DNA of 64,000 nt from Mytilus californianus. Its lineage: Eukaryota; Mollusca; Bivalvia; Mytilida; Mytilidae. Every line of letters starts with the position of its first letter. Positions within the stretch are counted from its first letter, which is position 1. A program made the translations under genes and the position numbers. The stretch is taken from positions 46,048,884 through 46,112,883 of the forward strand of contig NW_026262712.1 in assembly GCF_021869535.1 (NCBI RefSeq). The letters run 5' to 3'. Below the pieces are notes generated by a model. It was given only the letters and a program-made list of their open reading frames with translations. It ran no database searches and was not told the origin of the DNA. Below, piece after piece: positions 11,811 through 23,390 of this stretch.

Positions 11811-12714
11811 TTATTCGTTTATTTTGATTTATTCATTTTGCCAAGCTAAACGAGCACATTGTCAATGGAAGAGAAAACACTGTCGTTTTCTGATGGGTTA
11901 CCAATGAAATGAAAGCTTTTGTGCAACTAAAATTTCTTTACTCTGTATGAATATTCATGAGATTCGTGTATATGTTGCACCAATTTTTAGCTGTGTAAAA
12001 ATCTAGTTGCGTATATATTTTTGTCTTGTTGTATTTTTCACATTTAGCCTTGTAGTGTAAAATATATATATCCGAGTAATTTTTAAGTCCAGCTTTGTTT
12101 ACAAATTGTAGCAGTGTAATTGTGAAATCTAGTTGTTTTGTTTTCAAATCAAAGTATGCATGTTTAATGCTAACTATGTATTTTAAAAATCTTTCTGTTT
12201 GTATTTTACAATTATAATATGCGATTTTGTTCATCGTTCCAATCATAAGTTTGACGAGAACGACGTGTCAAAATTATCACAATTTCCTAATAATGGTGTA
12301 TTAAGAGTACCAGTGCAATTGTAAATAATCCTGTGGGTAGGTTATTGTTTTTTTATCTTCTTAATCAACAATCGAGTCTCTCTCAGAAATGAATTAAATG
12401 AACACATTATCTAAAGTCCATCAGTAAACAAGTTTAATCAAATTTAATGTCTGTATACGTGAATTATCATGCACGTGGTTAAACAAATATTTTCAATCTA
12501 AACATTTTACTCACATGGGATATTTTTTTTGGTCAAGTAATCTCAAGAATGAAAATCAAAAGAATGGATAGCTCTTCGTACACCAAATTCATATATAATC
12601 TGTTGTCAAGTGTAGCTGGATACCATGAATCTCAAAAGATATACAATATATGTTTTCCAATCATGATTTTTTCACATATCATGCGAAGATTTGTTTTCAA
12701 AATCATTTAAGAAT

Positions 12715-13200
12715 TCATGGTTTAAATTTGTGAACGCAGATGGACGACTTCAAACTAGAATCTAAGACAAACGTGATGATTTCAACTTTCCAACGGTAAA
12801 TTCCCATTTCTCAGCAGTAACATTCCTTCTGTTCCATCGTATAATGTTTACATACCTCAGTTGATTCCAAAAGAGTTATACAGAAACATGATTGAAATCG
12901 ACACCACTTAAGGTTTACGGGTCACACGAATTGGTTGACCGAAACGATGTGTCGGTGTCTAACTTGTTTTCGAGGTTTTTTGTGTCCTATTCCCGATTGT
13001 GACATTTTGATTGCGTGTGAATTTGCATGACGTGAAATGCTTTCATAGCTGGAGACACTTACCCTATCGACGCACCCGGTATCGCTCCTTTTAGAGTTCA
13101 TGCGAATAACGCAGTTTTTGTTTGTTAACTAGATTGGTCTCTGTATAATCAATTTACTAGATTAAATCTTCGGTAAACCAATGTAGCCTTAATTTATTTT
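12715..13200 (+). pseudogene. Beta-type reverse-transcriptase remnant with degraded tail
   Basis: Between about 12720 and 12860 a broken reading frame gives DGRLQTRI, a stop, DKRDDFNFPTVN and then SSNIPSVPSYNVYIPQLI across a shift. These match the post-catalytic segment of the 44.3-kb copy (YDKRDYFSFPIVN ... YGVYISQLI). The catalytic motif is gone. From about 12890 a tail with GGAGACACTTACCCTATCGA and GGTAAACCAATGTAGCC follows. Tails of this type are also at 14660 and 39665. It is a dead fragment. Confidence 0.5.
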
Positions 13201-14659
13201 GACTAAAATAACCTTCCTCAACATTAAAAAAAAACATGACAGTTGAATAATACAAAAACACCTAGATATCCATCTATTTTTGTTAAAAAAAATCATATAT
13301 TTGTTATTTAAACAGGCTACATCTAACCATCTTTCTCGCACCAAAAACATTGAATAAATTTTGAATTTAACCTTTTATGTTGAGGAATTTCACGGATTAT
13401 AGTTTTGTTAAAACACTACAAACAATTCAGCTGCAAAAAATTTATTGTATTGAAAATTATATGTGGAGGCTCTGATTAAAAGAGACTTGCTATGAATTTG
13501 GCAATTAACATATGAAAATATAAAGTATATAATAAATAGAAAACAGGAAGTTTTTCTTATGAAAATTGTTAGAATATTTTTATCAATGTGTATATGTTCT
13601 CAAAGTCTGATAATTACCCAGCCTTTCATTGGTTTTACTTTGCACAGACTATTAAAATGTATACTCTAGGGCAATAAATGTGTGTAAATGATATATACAT
13701 TGCTGTAAATGTTTTAAGTTTTTTGACATACTTTTGTGATTAGATGTTTTAAGACATATATATAAACATCGTATTGAATTAAGATTTATATTTGACAGCG
13801 CTAAAGTACGTCCATTATTCATTAAAAAAAATAATTATGAATAACTAAATAGTAATATGTCAACTTAATTTCCTGTAAATATGAATCCGATTTTACTGAC
13901 AAACATTCATGCACAAAATTGCCTAATATTGTCCAAGGTCATACTTATATAGGAAAGCTGCAATCTTAGTTTAAGTAAAACTCGAAGATTTTGTTTTCTT
14001 GAAAATCTATTAGAATGTATTTTTCATTTTGTGTCAACACAAACACACTGTACTTTCGGGGAGTTGGCAGCTAGCAGAACCATGACTGTTTATTCTGAAA
14101 TGTGTGTGTGCATTAATTACTAAGATTGTTGAATAAAAGACAAACATGCTAGATTTACTATAATTATTTATTGCAATTTCAAGCAATGCAGCATACAAAT
14201 ATTGTAATCAAAATTTAAAAATGTGAATGTTAATTATTGCGAAAAATTAAACTGACACAATTTTTACAATAAAAAATATAGCAATATTTGTTTAATTGAT
14301 ATTGCTCAATTTCATTCGGCCGGAATTTTTTTCTAAAAGCAAATCATAAAGTGCGCAAGTGACTCGTGTTAGAGAATACAAAACATTTGACATTTAATCA
14401 AACCATAAGAATCTGATCTGACCAACTGTCTGTTCATTATAACACTGGTCGAGGAAGTTGCAACCTTAGTTTTAGCAAAATGCAGACTTCATAATATTGA
14501 AACACGTTCGTTGAAAATGTAACGAGTTAAGCGGGAAATAAACATGAAAGATATTTCCGATGTTAACTCTCGTTAGCGGGACATATTCGAGTAGACAGGT
14601 CCCTGAAAACTCTCAGCCATCATGAATATTGTGTCGTTTCATAATACCAGGTTTAATGA
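13201..14659. other. No recognised feature
   Basis: AT-rich sequence without supported coding potential or clear repeats on either strand. Confidence 0.5.
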
Positions 14660-14815
14660 TGCATGCACAGCGGGAGACGCTTATCCTGTCAACGCACCTG
14701 GTCTCCTTCCATTTGGAGTTCTTTCTTTACCTTCATTTTGTTTGTTACCTTGAGTTGTCTTTTCTTAATCGATTTAAGAGATTAGAACACTGGTAAACTA
14801 CTGTCGCCTAGATTT
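14660..14815 (+). repeat. Solo tail related to 13.0 and 39.7 kb
   Basis: GGGAGACGCTTATCCTGTCA, then TTCCATTTGGAGTT and CACTGGTAAACTACTGTCGC. It shares block order with 13025-13195 and 39665-39800, so it is probably the 3' end of a retroelement subfamily. It is noncoding. Confidence 0.5.
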
Positions 14816-16446
14816 ATCCGTAATGGTAAAAAATCAAAATGTTTATTTAATGCTATACACTGCTGTTGAGGTCAAAATTATGTAACGAATTTACTTTCCA
14901 TCTGAAAAAAGCACAGCTCTTTCGAGAGTATTTAAGTTTCGTAAATAATGTCCAGTTCGTTCATTTTGTAATAGATAAAAACTTAAAATTTGTTATTATT
15001 TAAAAAGAATTAAAAAAAAAGATATTTCGGTTTAAATATAAGTAGGAATTTGATGGTACTAATTCAGATCGTTACATTTATTTAAGTTTTAATATAATTT
15101 CGGCTTGGAAAAACTTAGATAATGAGAAACAGTAAACATTTACCTGTCGACAATGCTGCCGCCGTGTTCTATCGGCAAGGAAGAAAAGAACGATATTTTT
15201 GTCATACGTCCTTTGATTTATTGAAGTTAGTTCAAACTTTAAATTCTTCAGGTAAAAATATAGACTTAATACATTACGCATATCATAAAATATTGATACT
15301 TAATACTTAAGTGGAAATAAATAACAAATCAGGACAAGGAAGCACCAATATCTAACTTTTTCCTCTATAACGTGTATCATGCACACGATTTGTACAGCGA
15401 AGCAACAAAGTCATAACTATTTAATTTGTTATAAGACATCTTACAGAGACTCTCGATACAAATATACTATACCCATTTATACGACGAAAGGTGACATTTT
15501 GATCAGGTGATTTTAGTGGAGCGGCGGTGAGGGCAATTTTAGAAATTTAAATTACCTACATACCTCATGGCATTATAATAGCTCATTGGAAAGCTTTAAT
15601 CGTGTACTTTTTGAAAATAGGTGTCGTATATATGAAAACTGGTGCCATCATGCCATAAATCAAAGTCAAAAGTCATCACCTAAAAAAATCCTATTTTCAT
15701 CTAGAGAATAAACTGCAGATTTTTTCAAAATCAATAATCCATTCAATAAATTATACAAGTAGTATTATTTATCAATCCTTAAGTTGCGACTTAGATGTGT
15801 TTCAATTTTAAACATGACGTCAGAATAATGTATTATTTTTCGAAGGTAACACGTTTGATGGAAATATCAAAGCTTAATAACTTAAAAGCTTAAAACTGCA
15901 ACAGAATGACCTTGATCCTCGACCCCGATAAGTAGCATTTCTCGGCAAGATATACATACATTTTGGGATAATAGGTATTAATAGAGTATCCAAAATACAT
16001 TGTTGGTAAAATCCAACACATTTGCAGGTTAGATTTCGTCTCAGTTTTCCAGGATTCTACATGTCACTGATTTTTCTTGAAAACAATTCCCACTGTTAGT
16101 CTCAATGCATAATAATTTTCTAGATGATACAAGAAGCATGATTTATTGAAATGGCAACTACGATTAAATTTCATTCGACGGTATTGTAATGAATGCAAGC
16201 GGGGTTTATGACAAATTCAATAAGTAAGACATGACCGTTTTCATATACAAAATGAAACGTCGAAAAAATTATAGAAAGTTAAAATTCACATACGACATGA
16301 ACGATTAACCCCCCAATTTAGTTAGAAAATATTTCCAATAAATAATGCTCATGATATGTCATCTATGTTATCCTATATGTCGGCTGATACGGCCTTGACA
16401 TAGTTATAATTACCTACATTTTGACAAAAAACAAATATGTACAAGA
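14816..16446. other. No gene; weak repeat at 15.06-15.2 kb
   Basis: The stretch 15055-15200 (AATTCAGATCGTTACA, AATGAGAAACAGTAAACATT) has diverged similarity to 34695-34850, suggesting an unnamed dispersed repeat. Its short ORF is not conserved between the two places. Nothing else is recognised. Confidence 0.4.
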
Positions 16447-16615
16447 AAGATTGATTGATTGCTTGTTGGTTGCTTAACGTCCAGCGGCAAATATTTCATG
16501 CATGTTCAGGACGAGAAAACATTAAACATAAATGCAATTGGTAGGCCATTTAACAGACGACGTCCGGTATGAAGGTCGGGGAAATTTGGACTGCCAGTGG
16601 AATATGAAGGTTTAT
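16447..16615 (+). repeat. SINE-like bivalve repeat
   Basis: It starts TGATTGATTGCTTGTTGGTT and continues GCTTAACGTCCAGCGGCAAA, TATTTCATGCATGTTCAGGA. Related pieces are at 33040-33260 (+), 21655-21790 (+, 3' part) and 23790-23865 (-, 5' part). I recognise it as a widespread bivalve short repeat. It lies directly upstream of the 16.6-kb reverse-transcriptase copy, whose apparent ORF start at 16532 falls in the repeat and is artefactual. Confidence 0.65.
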
Positions 16616-16639
16616 TGGATAGGGACAACAAAAATTTCC

Positions 16640-18209
16640 TTGCAGCAGGCTGCCTTCACATGTATTCCCCTTTATACGAACAAACAAGGTCTTGTAGAGA
16701 GTCTGATTTCATTTGTCCTTCAAAGAAAATTGGATCTTTCTTGTCATTTTGACAAATTTCCAACTAAACTCGCATGGCGTGCCATTATTTGGGTTGGCAA
16801 TATTTGCCTACAAATCAAAAAAACTTTGACACCATTTTCGGAAAATGACATCTATAACAAACATAAACTTTTAGCTACCTCTTTACAAGCAGAACCAAAT
16901 ACAATGAAAGTTCCAACTATGTACTGGCTTCCGAAGCTGCACAAAATTCCTTACAAATATAGATTTATTTCGTCTTCAAGCCATTGTTCCACTACTAAAC
17001 TATCTATTCTACTTACTAGTACACTTGGTACAATCAAAAACCTGGTAATAAAGTGTTCAAATAAGCCCTTTGAAAATAGTGGAATTAATTACTTTTGGAG
17101 TGTCAAAAATTCGTTGGAAGTACTTGATAAATTGCATGCTTATATTGATGATTTCGAATCTGTTCAAAGTTTAGATTTTCCTACCCTATATAACACGTTG
17201 CCTCATAATATTATTAAGAAAAAAATCACACACCTGATTAAAAGGGGATTTAAAAAGTTGGAATGCGAATATATATGTTCAAACTCTTTTATGTCAATTT
17301 TTAGTAACAACAAACAAAAGAACTATGTCAATTGGTCTGCTTTAATACTATAACTGCCCTTGAATTTTTACTAGATAACATTGTTGTTCGCTATGGAGAT
17401 TCCGTATATCGTCAGGTTATCGGAATTCCCATGGGGACTAACTGTGCCGACGTTTTGCGGATCTATTTCTGTATTATTATGAGTTACAATTTATGACTAA
17501 AATCAGCAAAGACCCATCGAAACAACATCTGATTCAAAAATTTAATAACACTTTTAGATATTTAGATGATATATTGGCTCTCAATAATGACGACTTCAGT
17601 ATGTACACTAAAGAGATTTATCCTGCCGAACTAACTTTAAATAAATCTAATACTAACAATGAACACTGGCCTTTCCTGGATCTTGATATATTTATCTTTA
17701 ACGGGAAGCTTAATACCAAAATTTATGATAAAAGAGATGATTTTTCATTTCCTATTGTTAATTATCCATTTTTAGATGGTGACGTTCCCTTGTCGCCATC
17801 TTATGGTGTTTATATATCTCAACTTGTTCGATTCGCTCGAGTATGTAACAACGTATTTGATTTCAACGAAAGAAATCTCTGTATTACTGAAAAATTATTA
17901 CACCAGGGTTTTCGATATCACCAACTGGTCAAAACATTTACTAAATTTTATCATCGGTACAAGGACATCATTCGTAAATATAAATCAACATACAGAAATC
18001 TTATACGTTCAGGTATTTCACATCCAATATTTTATGGTAATATTCTTTACAAAGCACAAAAATGTCGGTATTCACCTCAAAAGCTAACCAAACCTTTAAA
18101 CAGACTTATACGGAAAGGATATAGTTACGATACTGTTGTCAAGTCATTAAGGATTGCATATTTTGGTATTAATATTGATTCACTCATATGGTCTTTGCAT
18201 TGGAAATAA
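16640..18209 (+). pseudogene. Reverse transcriptase, alpha-type Penelope-like (16.6 kb copy)
   Basis: This is the most complete RT copy. Up to 17353 it carries TMYWLPKLHKIPYKYRFIS (fingers; compare the LPKxHKxP..xRxI pattern of Penelope-like RTs) and SLDFPTLYNTLPHNIIKKK (motif A region, with LDF where an active copy has YDF). A shift near 17350 moves to QVIGIPMGTNCA, and a second near 17450 leads to 17493-18209 with NTFRYLDDILALNN (catalytic YxDD) and YDKRDDFSFPIVNYPF. The protein ends soon after the thumb region (SLIWSLHWK, stop). No GIY-YIG endonuclease domain follows. The two shifts make it a pseudogene. A 3' tail follows at 18210-18935. Confidence 0.7.
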
Positions 18210-18659
18210 ACACATTCATTCTAAAACCAGTTGTTGGCATGATACGGGTTATGTTCTTCTCATATATTTTATGATGGTATGATACTAAACCCCTTACGGG
18301 AAGGATTGTACTTGATTTTCATATGATGAAGTTATAATCTTTCAATCAATTTAATTGAGGTCTGGAGCTGGCATGTCAGTAACTGCTAGTAGTCCTTTGT
18401 TCATTTATGTATCATTGTCATTTTGCTTAGTTTCTTTTGTTACCTATTCTGACATTGGACTCGGACGTCTTTTAAACTGATTTTTACTGTGCGTATTGCT
18501 ATGTGTTTCTTTATTCTACATTGGCTAGAGGTATAGGGGGAGGGTTGAGATCTCACAAAACATGTTTAACACCGCCGCATTTTTGCGCCTGTCCCAAGGA
18601 GCCTCTGGCCTTTGTTAGTCTTGTATGTTTTTAAATGTTAGTTCATTTATATGTTTTGG
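18210..18659 (+). repeat. 3' tail of alpha-type element (16.6 kb copy)
   Basis: Noncoding. It contains AACACCGCCGCATTTTTGCG and CCTGTCCCAAGGAGCC, matching the block order of the tails at 42342-43445 and 55385-56035 (GTTTAACCCCGCCACATT ... CTGTCCCAAGTCAGGAGCCT). It follows the RT stop directly. Confidence 0.6.
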
Positions 18660-18935
18660 AGTTTAAGGTGACGTCCATTTTCACTGAACTAGTACACAAT
18701 TTTATTTAGGGGTCAGCTGAGGACCACCTCCGGGTGCGGGATTTTCTTGCTGCGTTGAAGACCCATTTGTGGCCTTCGGCTGTTTTGTGCTCTTTGGTCG
18801 GGTTGTTGTCACTCTGACATATTCCCCATTTCCATTCTCAATTTTATTTGGTTTGTCATAGTGCACGTACACATGTTGTACGTGTTGCTTAAACACTAAA
18901 ATTGAGAATTGAAACGGTGAATGTGTCAAAGAGAC
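18660..18935 (-). repeat. Dispersed repeat C
   Basis: It is the reverse complement of 19985-20165: AAATGGAAATGGGGAATATG, CAACGCAGCAAGAAAATCCC, CACCCGGAGGTGGTCCTCAG. The pair flanks the pseudogene at 18960-19900 in inverted orientation. The minus-strand ORF here is a translation of the repeat. Confidence 0.65.
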
Positions 18936-18964
18936 AACAACTAACTCACATGGCGGAAGCTTTA

Positions 18965-19894
18965 TTATACTTCTATCTTATATATAGCAAACTCTCTTAG
19001 TAAATTTAAATGAATATTCGATAAATTGAACTTGTATTTTAAGTCGTATAACGCAGTAACAAACACCCAATCATCATTTATAGGACTATCATCATCGCCA
19101 TGGGCTAATGCTACAATATAACTGTTCAAAGTTGCTTGCTTTTGTCCTAAGGAGGTTGCATACCGACTTTTCACCGATTCCACAAAAAACTTTAAGTGGA
19201 ATAAAATCCATTCAAGGCATGAATGATCGGCAAAATTTCGTTGACAACTGCGTCAAAAGACGAAACAATGGCGTGAACTGGGATAGATCGTCTGTTATCC
19301 TTCAAGCTGTCAATTGAACCAGTATGAACACATACGTCTAAATTTTGCAGTTTTAAGCATCAGGTAGAAATGGACAGCCAGAACAAGAACACTAGTATCA
19401 TCTGATTTGATAACAATTCTATCCTTACCGTCTTTTCAACCAAACATAGCATCAGCATGAAAAGCATGGAAAATCATTGTGGTATCTGCCTCTTCATGGT
19501 TACAACGTGAAGTCGGACAGCTGATTACAATATTGTCTGTCGGCTTTTAAACAGTTTTCGATTTTGCTTTGATGTTATTCGCGGCTTTAAAGGCGTAGCC
19601 AATAGAACTGACGCTTGCAAATTGAATGTTCGATTTACCATGTCCTTGTTTAGAAAAGAACACTATGGCATTCATGTAGTGCTTCTCAATTTTAGCCTTG
19701 AATTTAGAATAGCTGCAGTAGATCATACTAATGCTATTCGGTAAGAAAGATTGGTACATTATCAACATTGATAAAATAGCAAGAGTCTTTTTGTCACGAA
19801 TAAGGTCTTTGTCTATAATTTTAACTACTCTTTGTTTGTATAATTTGGTCTTAATGGCAAGTATGTGGTCAAAATTCAGCATGATAAACTGCAT
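18965..19894 (-). pseudogene. Broken multicopy invertebrate gene, FEN/PIN-like nuclease motifs
   Basis: Reading the minus strand and stepping over shifts and stops gives, in order, PTDNIVISCPTSRCNHEEAD and TTMIFHAFHADAMFG (about 19545-19440), a stop, DRIVIKSDDTSVLVLAVHF, PVHAIVSSFDAVVNEILP, IIHALNG, then LKVFCGIGEKSVCNLL and WVFVTALYDLKYKF to about 19010. The order HEEADT ... DTDVLVL ... HALTGCDS ... GIGKK is known to me from an uncharacterised multicopy family in molluscs and cnidarians. Acidic pairs followed by GCDxT...GIG resemble the FEN/XPG 5' nuclease fold; that link is inference. At least two stops and two shifts make it dead. The part upstream of about 19560 is open but unrecognised. 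It sits between inverted copies of repeat C. Confidence 0.55.
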
Positions 19895-19984
19895 TATTGA
19901 TCAAATTCTCATGCTTTATTCAAATTCCTTCATTAAAAAAAATACGTAATAGTTAATCAGCTTTTAGAATGTTTTATAAAATTG

Positions 19985-20165
19985 AAAATGGAAATGGGGA
20001 ATGTGTCAAAGAGACAACAACCCAACCAAAGAACAGAAAACAGCCAAAGGCCAAAAAATGGGTCTTCAACACAGCAAGCAAATCCAGCACCCGGAGGACG
20101 GCTTCAGCTGGCCCCTAAACAAAAATGTCTACTAGTTCTGTGAAAATGGACGTCACACTAAACTT
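19985..20165 (+). repeat. Dispersed repeat C
   Basis: AAATGGAAATGGGGAATGTG, CAACACAGCAAGCAAATCCA, CACCCGGAGGACGGCTTCAG and GTGAAAATGGACGTCACACT. It is an inverted partner of 18660-18935. I recognise it as common in mussel sequence. Confidence 0.7.
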
Positions 20166-20607
20166 ATGTTTTTTCACTAATGAGAAAACTTATCAATAAA
20201 ACTTAATATTCCAATTGTTCTAACATCACATTCTTGTTTTTAATTGATGAATATATTTTTCTAAAAAAAATCATTTGCCACATATATGAACAGTCTTTGT
20301 TTCTTTCCCCAGCCTATAAAAATTGACTCAAAGGTCTCGTATAATGATGACACATATTATTTCATTTACAATTTTAGATTATTCTACGTTTTACGCTATT
20401 ACTCCCCATGCTCAATTTAAAAGTTGACTACATCATCCAATTAAACAGGCCTGTATCTACAAGAACAAGGAAACGTTGATACAAATTCCATGTTTTAGGA
20501 TATGGAAAATCTTACTTTTTTAAAAACCAAATTGATTCACGCAACAAAGACTACGAAGATAAAACCATCAAAATGTTGGACTTTTTTTTATCAACAAGAT
20601 ATTTTAG

Positions 20608-20885
20608 GAGTGACCATTCGTGTAATTGGCGGTATAAACATCCGATCTAAAACTGTCAACGCGTTGGTTTTCACTTTTAACGAGTTGGTTATTACTTACT
20701 TTTAATGTGTTGATTGTAAAAACGAACGCGTTACTTCGTAAATCATGCGGTATGAAAAATCAACGCGTTAGTTTTGCAAACGTTAGTTTTCACTTTCAAC
20801 GGTATAATTTTCGTTTTATACTGTACGTTCTGTATTTGTGTCAACTAATCAAAATCTTTCTTACAATGTTCTTCAAGACTGGTTC
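20608..20885 (+). repeat. AACGCGTT-rich inverted repeat, left copy
   Basis: Reverse-complement relative of 25211-25566. It opens with GAGTGACCATTCGTGTAATT and GGTATAAACAT, then has several short repeats around AACGCGTTGGTTTTCACTTT, and closes with ACTAATCAAAATCTTTCTTA and GTTCTTCAAGACTGG. The palindrome AACGCGTT recurs at irregular spacing. Short ORFs here are incidental. Confidence 0.65.
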
Positions 20886-21650
20886 TACTGGTAAGTTGCT
20901 ATGAAAAAAAGATACACTGTAGACAAATGAAAAACATAGTTGAACAATTGAATACAATTTTATTCCTACGAACATCAGTTATTTTGTATTTCGAATACAT
21001 TTTTACTTCTTTTGCAGGTTCTCCGAACTAAAATCGGCACAACTTACTTACTGAAATCCTTTATTTTTTACATGTTTTCTGAATCTTGGTGTATCTGTTT
21101 ATCTGTTATATTGCCTTGTCTTGACTCAATTTAAAGGGCCTTTATCCTTTCGACTAATGACCCCGTTTGGGGATTGGTGTTTAGATTATTTTTTCTTTAA
21201 CTCTTCTTATTCTTACTTATTTTCGCTTAATTGATGTGTTTTTGTTCCTTATCATAAGATCTTACAATAACAGTAGTTTATAAATGTAACCCCTCTATTA
21301 TAGTTTTCTACATAATAAAATAGAGACAGCACATATAAACAAATGTGACTGTAAAATCGTATGAATAGGAGCATGAACACATTAAATTACATTTCCATTC
21401 GGCTGTGAGAAAACGAAATAATCGATTGACATCCTTGGAAGGCTTTATACGAATAATTCCGCCGATGGAAGCAGGCGTGTTATTCACCATTTTGTATATA
21501 ATTTTATGTAGATTCACGACATAAGTTTCAGTGGGATAGACAACCACAGAGTCGAAATATAATGGAAGTTCACGACCGAGTGACATTTCTCAAATATATG
21601 AGTTAGGTACCTTGTGCTATATTAAAGTATATAGGTAATTTTTTTTTCAG
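20886..21650. other. No gene; interior of inverted repeat pair
   Basis: The stretch 21258-21310 (TTACAATAACAGTAGTTTATAAATG...CCCTCTATTAT) resembles 1605-1660, suggesting a small dispersed repeat. The open minus-strand frame at 21308-21586 (92 aa) is not recognised, and I do not support it as a gene. Confidence 0.35.
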
Positions 21651-21654
21651 AGCC

Positions 21655-21790
21655 AAGTGCCTGTGATCCCGCACAGCCATTCGGACGCTCCCCTTTGGCA
21701 CGGCGTTTACGGCCGGTCGATAAAAGACCAAAAGAGAGCACATTTCTATACCATAATCCCAATCAGCCTTTAGGTGAAGATAATTTAAAG
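21655..21790 (+). repeat. SINE-like repeat fragment
   Basis: ATCCCGCACAGCCATTCGGA, then GGCACGGCGTTTACGGCCGG and ACATTTCTATACCATAATCC. It is the 3' half of the element seen more fully at 33040-33260 (ATCCCGCACAGCCAAACGGA ... ACCATATTTCTATTCCC). Confidence 0.6.
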
Positions 21791-21844
21791 AACAGTCTCT
21801 CAACGTAAAGGAAAATGTCAAAACCGCAATATACTCCTTAAACT

Positions 21845-22371
21845 CATCTTCGCTATCCAAGAGTTACGATCCAGTCCCCTCCTCTCCACCCTTGGCTGAT
21901 TAAGATAGAATTTTGGATTCACGAGGTTATGATTTCCATTGGTTGCAGTTGTAACTGGTTTCATCCAATCAATCAGCACCTTTAAGATGATCAAGTGTAA
22001 ATGTAGAAAATGTAAATAAACAATTGTCAGGTGATGATTGCGCAACAAGTCTTTACCCCCAAAACATAGGACGATATTTAGTGACAATTCTAAAATGCTT
22101 AATCAACTAATTGAAGTTCCTGGGAAATGTTGGAATGTCAATGTATATTTTTAGTTCCTGTTTCACGAAATTTGTAACACTAGACACACCAATATTTACA
22201 CATCCAAACTAAAGAGATCAAATGCTGTCATTGGTAAAAAATTATTTAGTTGGAATAGGTGTGACTTTTATCTACCGGTAGATGGCGCAGCAATGTATTC
22301 ACAAATATTGGCTTAATCTGCCAAGGGTGGAGAGATCGGGACTGGATCGTAACCCTTGGATAGCGAAGATG
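21845..22371. mobile_element. 527-bp MITE with 60-bp TIRs and 8-bp target duplication
   Basis: The left terminus CATCTTCGCTATCCAAGAGT is repeated as the reverse complement at the right end. About 60 bp pair with about 4 mismatches, ending near GCTGATTAAG / GCAGATTAAG. The flanks read CTTAAACT at 21837-21844 and CTTAAAGT at 22372-22379, an 8-bp target duplication with one difference. No transposase is present, so it is non-autonomous. An 8-bp duplication suits hAT-like or related transposases; that is inference. Small ORFs inside are incidental. Confidence 0.8.
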
Positions 22372-22539
22372 CTTAAAGTGGTCAAAACTGAAAAGATTTC
22401 ATTTGCAATAAAAAGAAACTTATTTATAAAGCAAATTGGTTGCTATTTGCACTGAATTTGAATTTAAAGATGGAAAACCTAAACAGAATGAAAGACAAAT
22501 AAGAGAAGAATATGTCCATGAGACACAGATGCACCCGCT

Positions 22540-23030
22540 TGTAAATATACGGCAAATGCAGCAATTTTTCATTTTTAAAGAAACATAACTCGAGAACGAT
22601 GTCCGTTGCGCCACCCAAATTCAAACTTGGTGTGTGATTGGTATTAATAAGCATTGTGGCAAACTTAAGTTAAAGAGCGGAAACTGCAAATTTAGCATTT
22701 TTTTTTCAATTTATAAAGGAACATAACTAAAAAACGGTGGAAGTGACACCACCTAATCCGAACTTCATTTGCGTGTGGTAGTAATACGCATTTTGTATCA
22801 ATTTCATAAAATTTGGTTGAGGCAAAGTAAAGTTATATTGCGGAAACGGCAAATTTGCTAATTATTCCATTTATAAAGGGAAAACGGTGAAAGTAACGCC
22901 ACCTTACTTCGAACTTAATCTGTAGTTGGTGATAATAAGCATTGTGTATACGTTTAATAACATTTGCTTGAGACAAAATAAATTTGGAGAACGGAAACGT
23001 ATATTTGAGCCTACGGACGTACGGACGTAC
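22540..23030. repeat. Three diverged tandem units of about 155 bp
   Basis: Each unit has an AAGGAACATAACT-like start, a GTGACACCACC or GTAACGCCACC segment, GAACTTCATTTGCGTGTGGT-like sequence, GTAATACGCATTTTGTAT-like sequence, and GCGGAAACGGCAAATTT. The array ends in tandem CGGACGTACGGACGTAC. I recognise this as a bivalve repeat. ORFs on the minus strand are by-products. Confidence 0.65.
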
Positions 23031-23044
23031 AGATACACAGACAG

Positions 23045-23390
23045 ACAAGGGTAAATAAAGGCAACAGTAGTATACCGCTGTTCAATATTCATAATTCGAT
23101 TAAGCAAAACCAATCCGGGTAACAAACTAAAACCGAGGGAAACACATCAACTATAACAGGAAAATAACGGAACAACAGAAACACTGAACTACAACAAAAG
23201 CAAACGCCAACACACATAGAAACCGACTGTCTGATAACAACTGTCCACAGTACACACAAACGCAAGAACACTCAGCACAGAGAAATACATAAATAAATAA
23301 TATAATAGTACATTACAACATGTAAACCGCAGAATTACAACGGAAAGCTCCCATGAATTTACGACAGCACACCAGGACACCACAAACGAA
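23045..23390. repeat. Dispersed mussel repeat
   Basis: GGCAACAGTAGTATACCGCT, then AATCCGGGTAACAAACTAAA and ACCGAGGGAAACACATCAAC, a block I recognise as common in mussel DNA. It abuts the 155-bp array. The 60-70 aa minus-strand ORFs are repeat-derived. Confidence 0.55.

Noticed and set aside
23089..23383. Cys/Val-rich minus-strand ORFs suggesting small secreted proteins
   Set aside because: They fall inside a recognised dispersed repeat, have no signal peptide followed by a regular cysteine pattern, and overlap each other in different frames.
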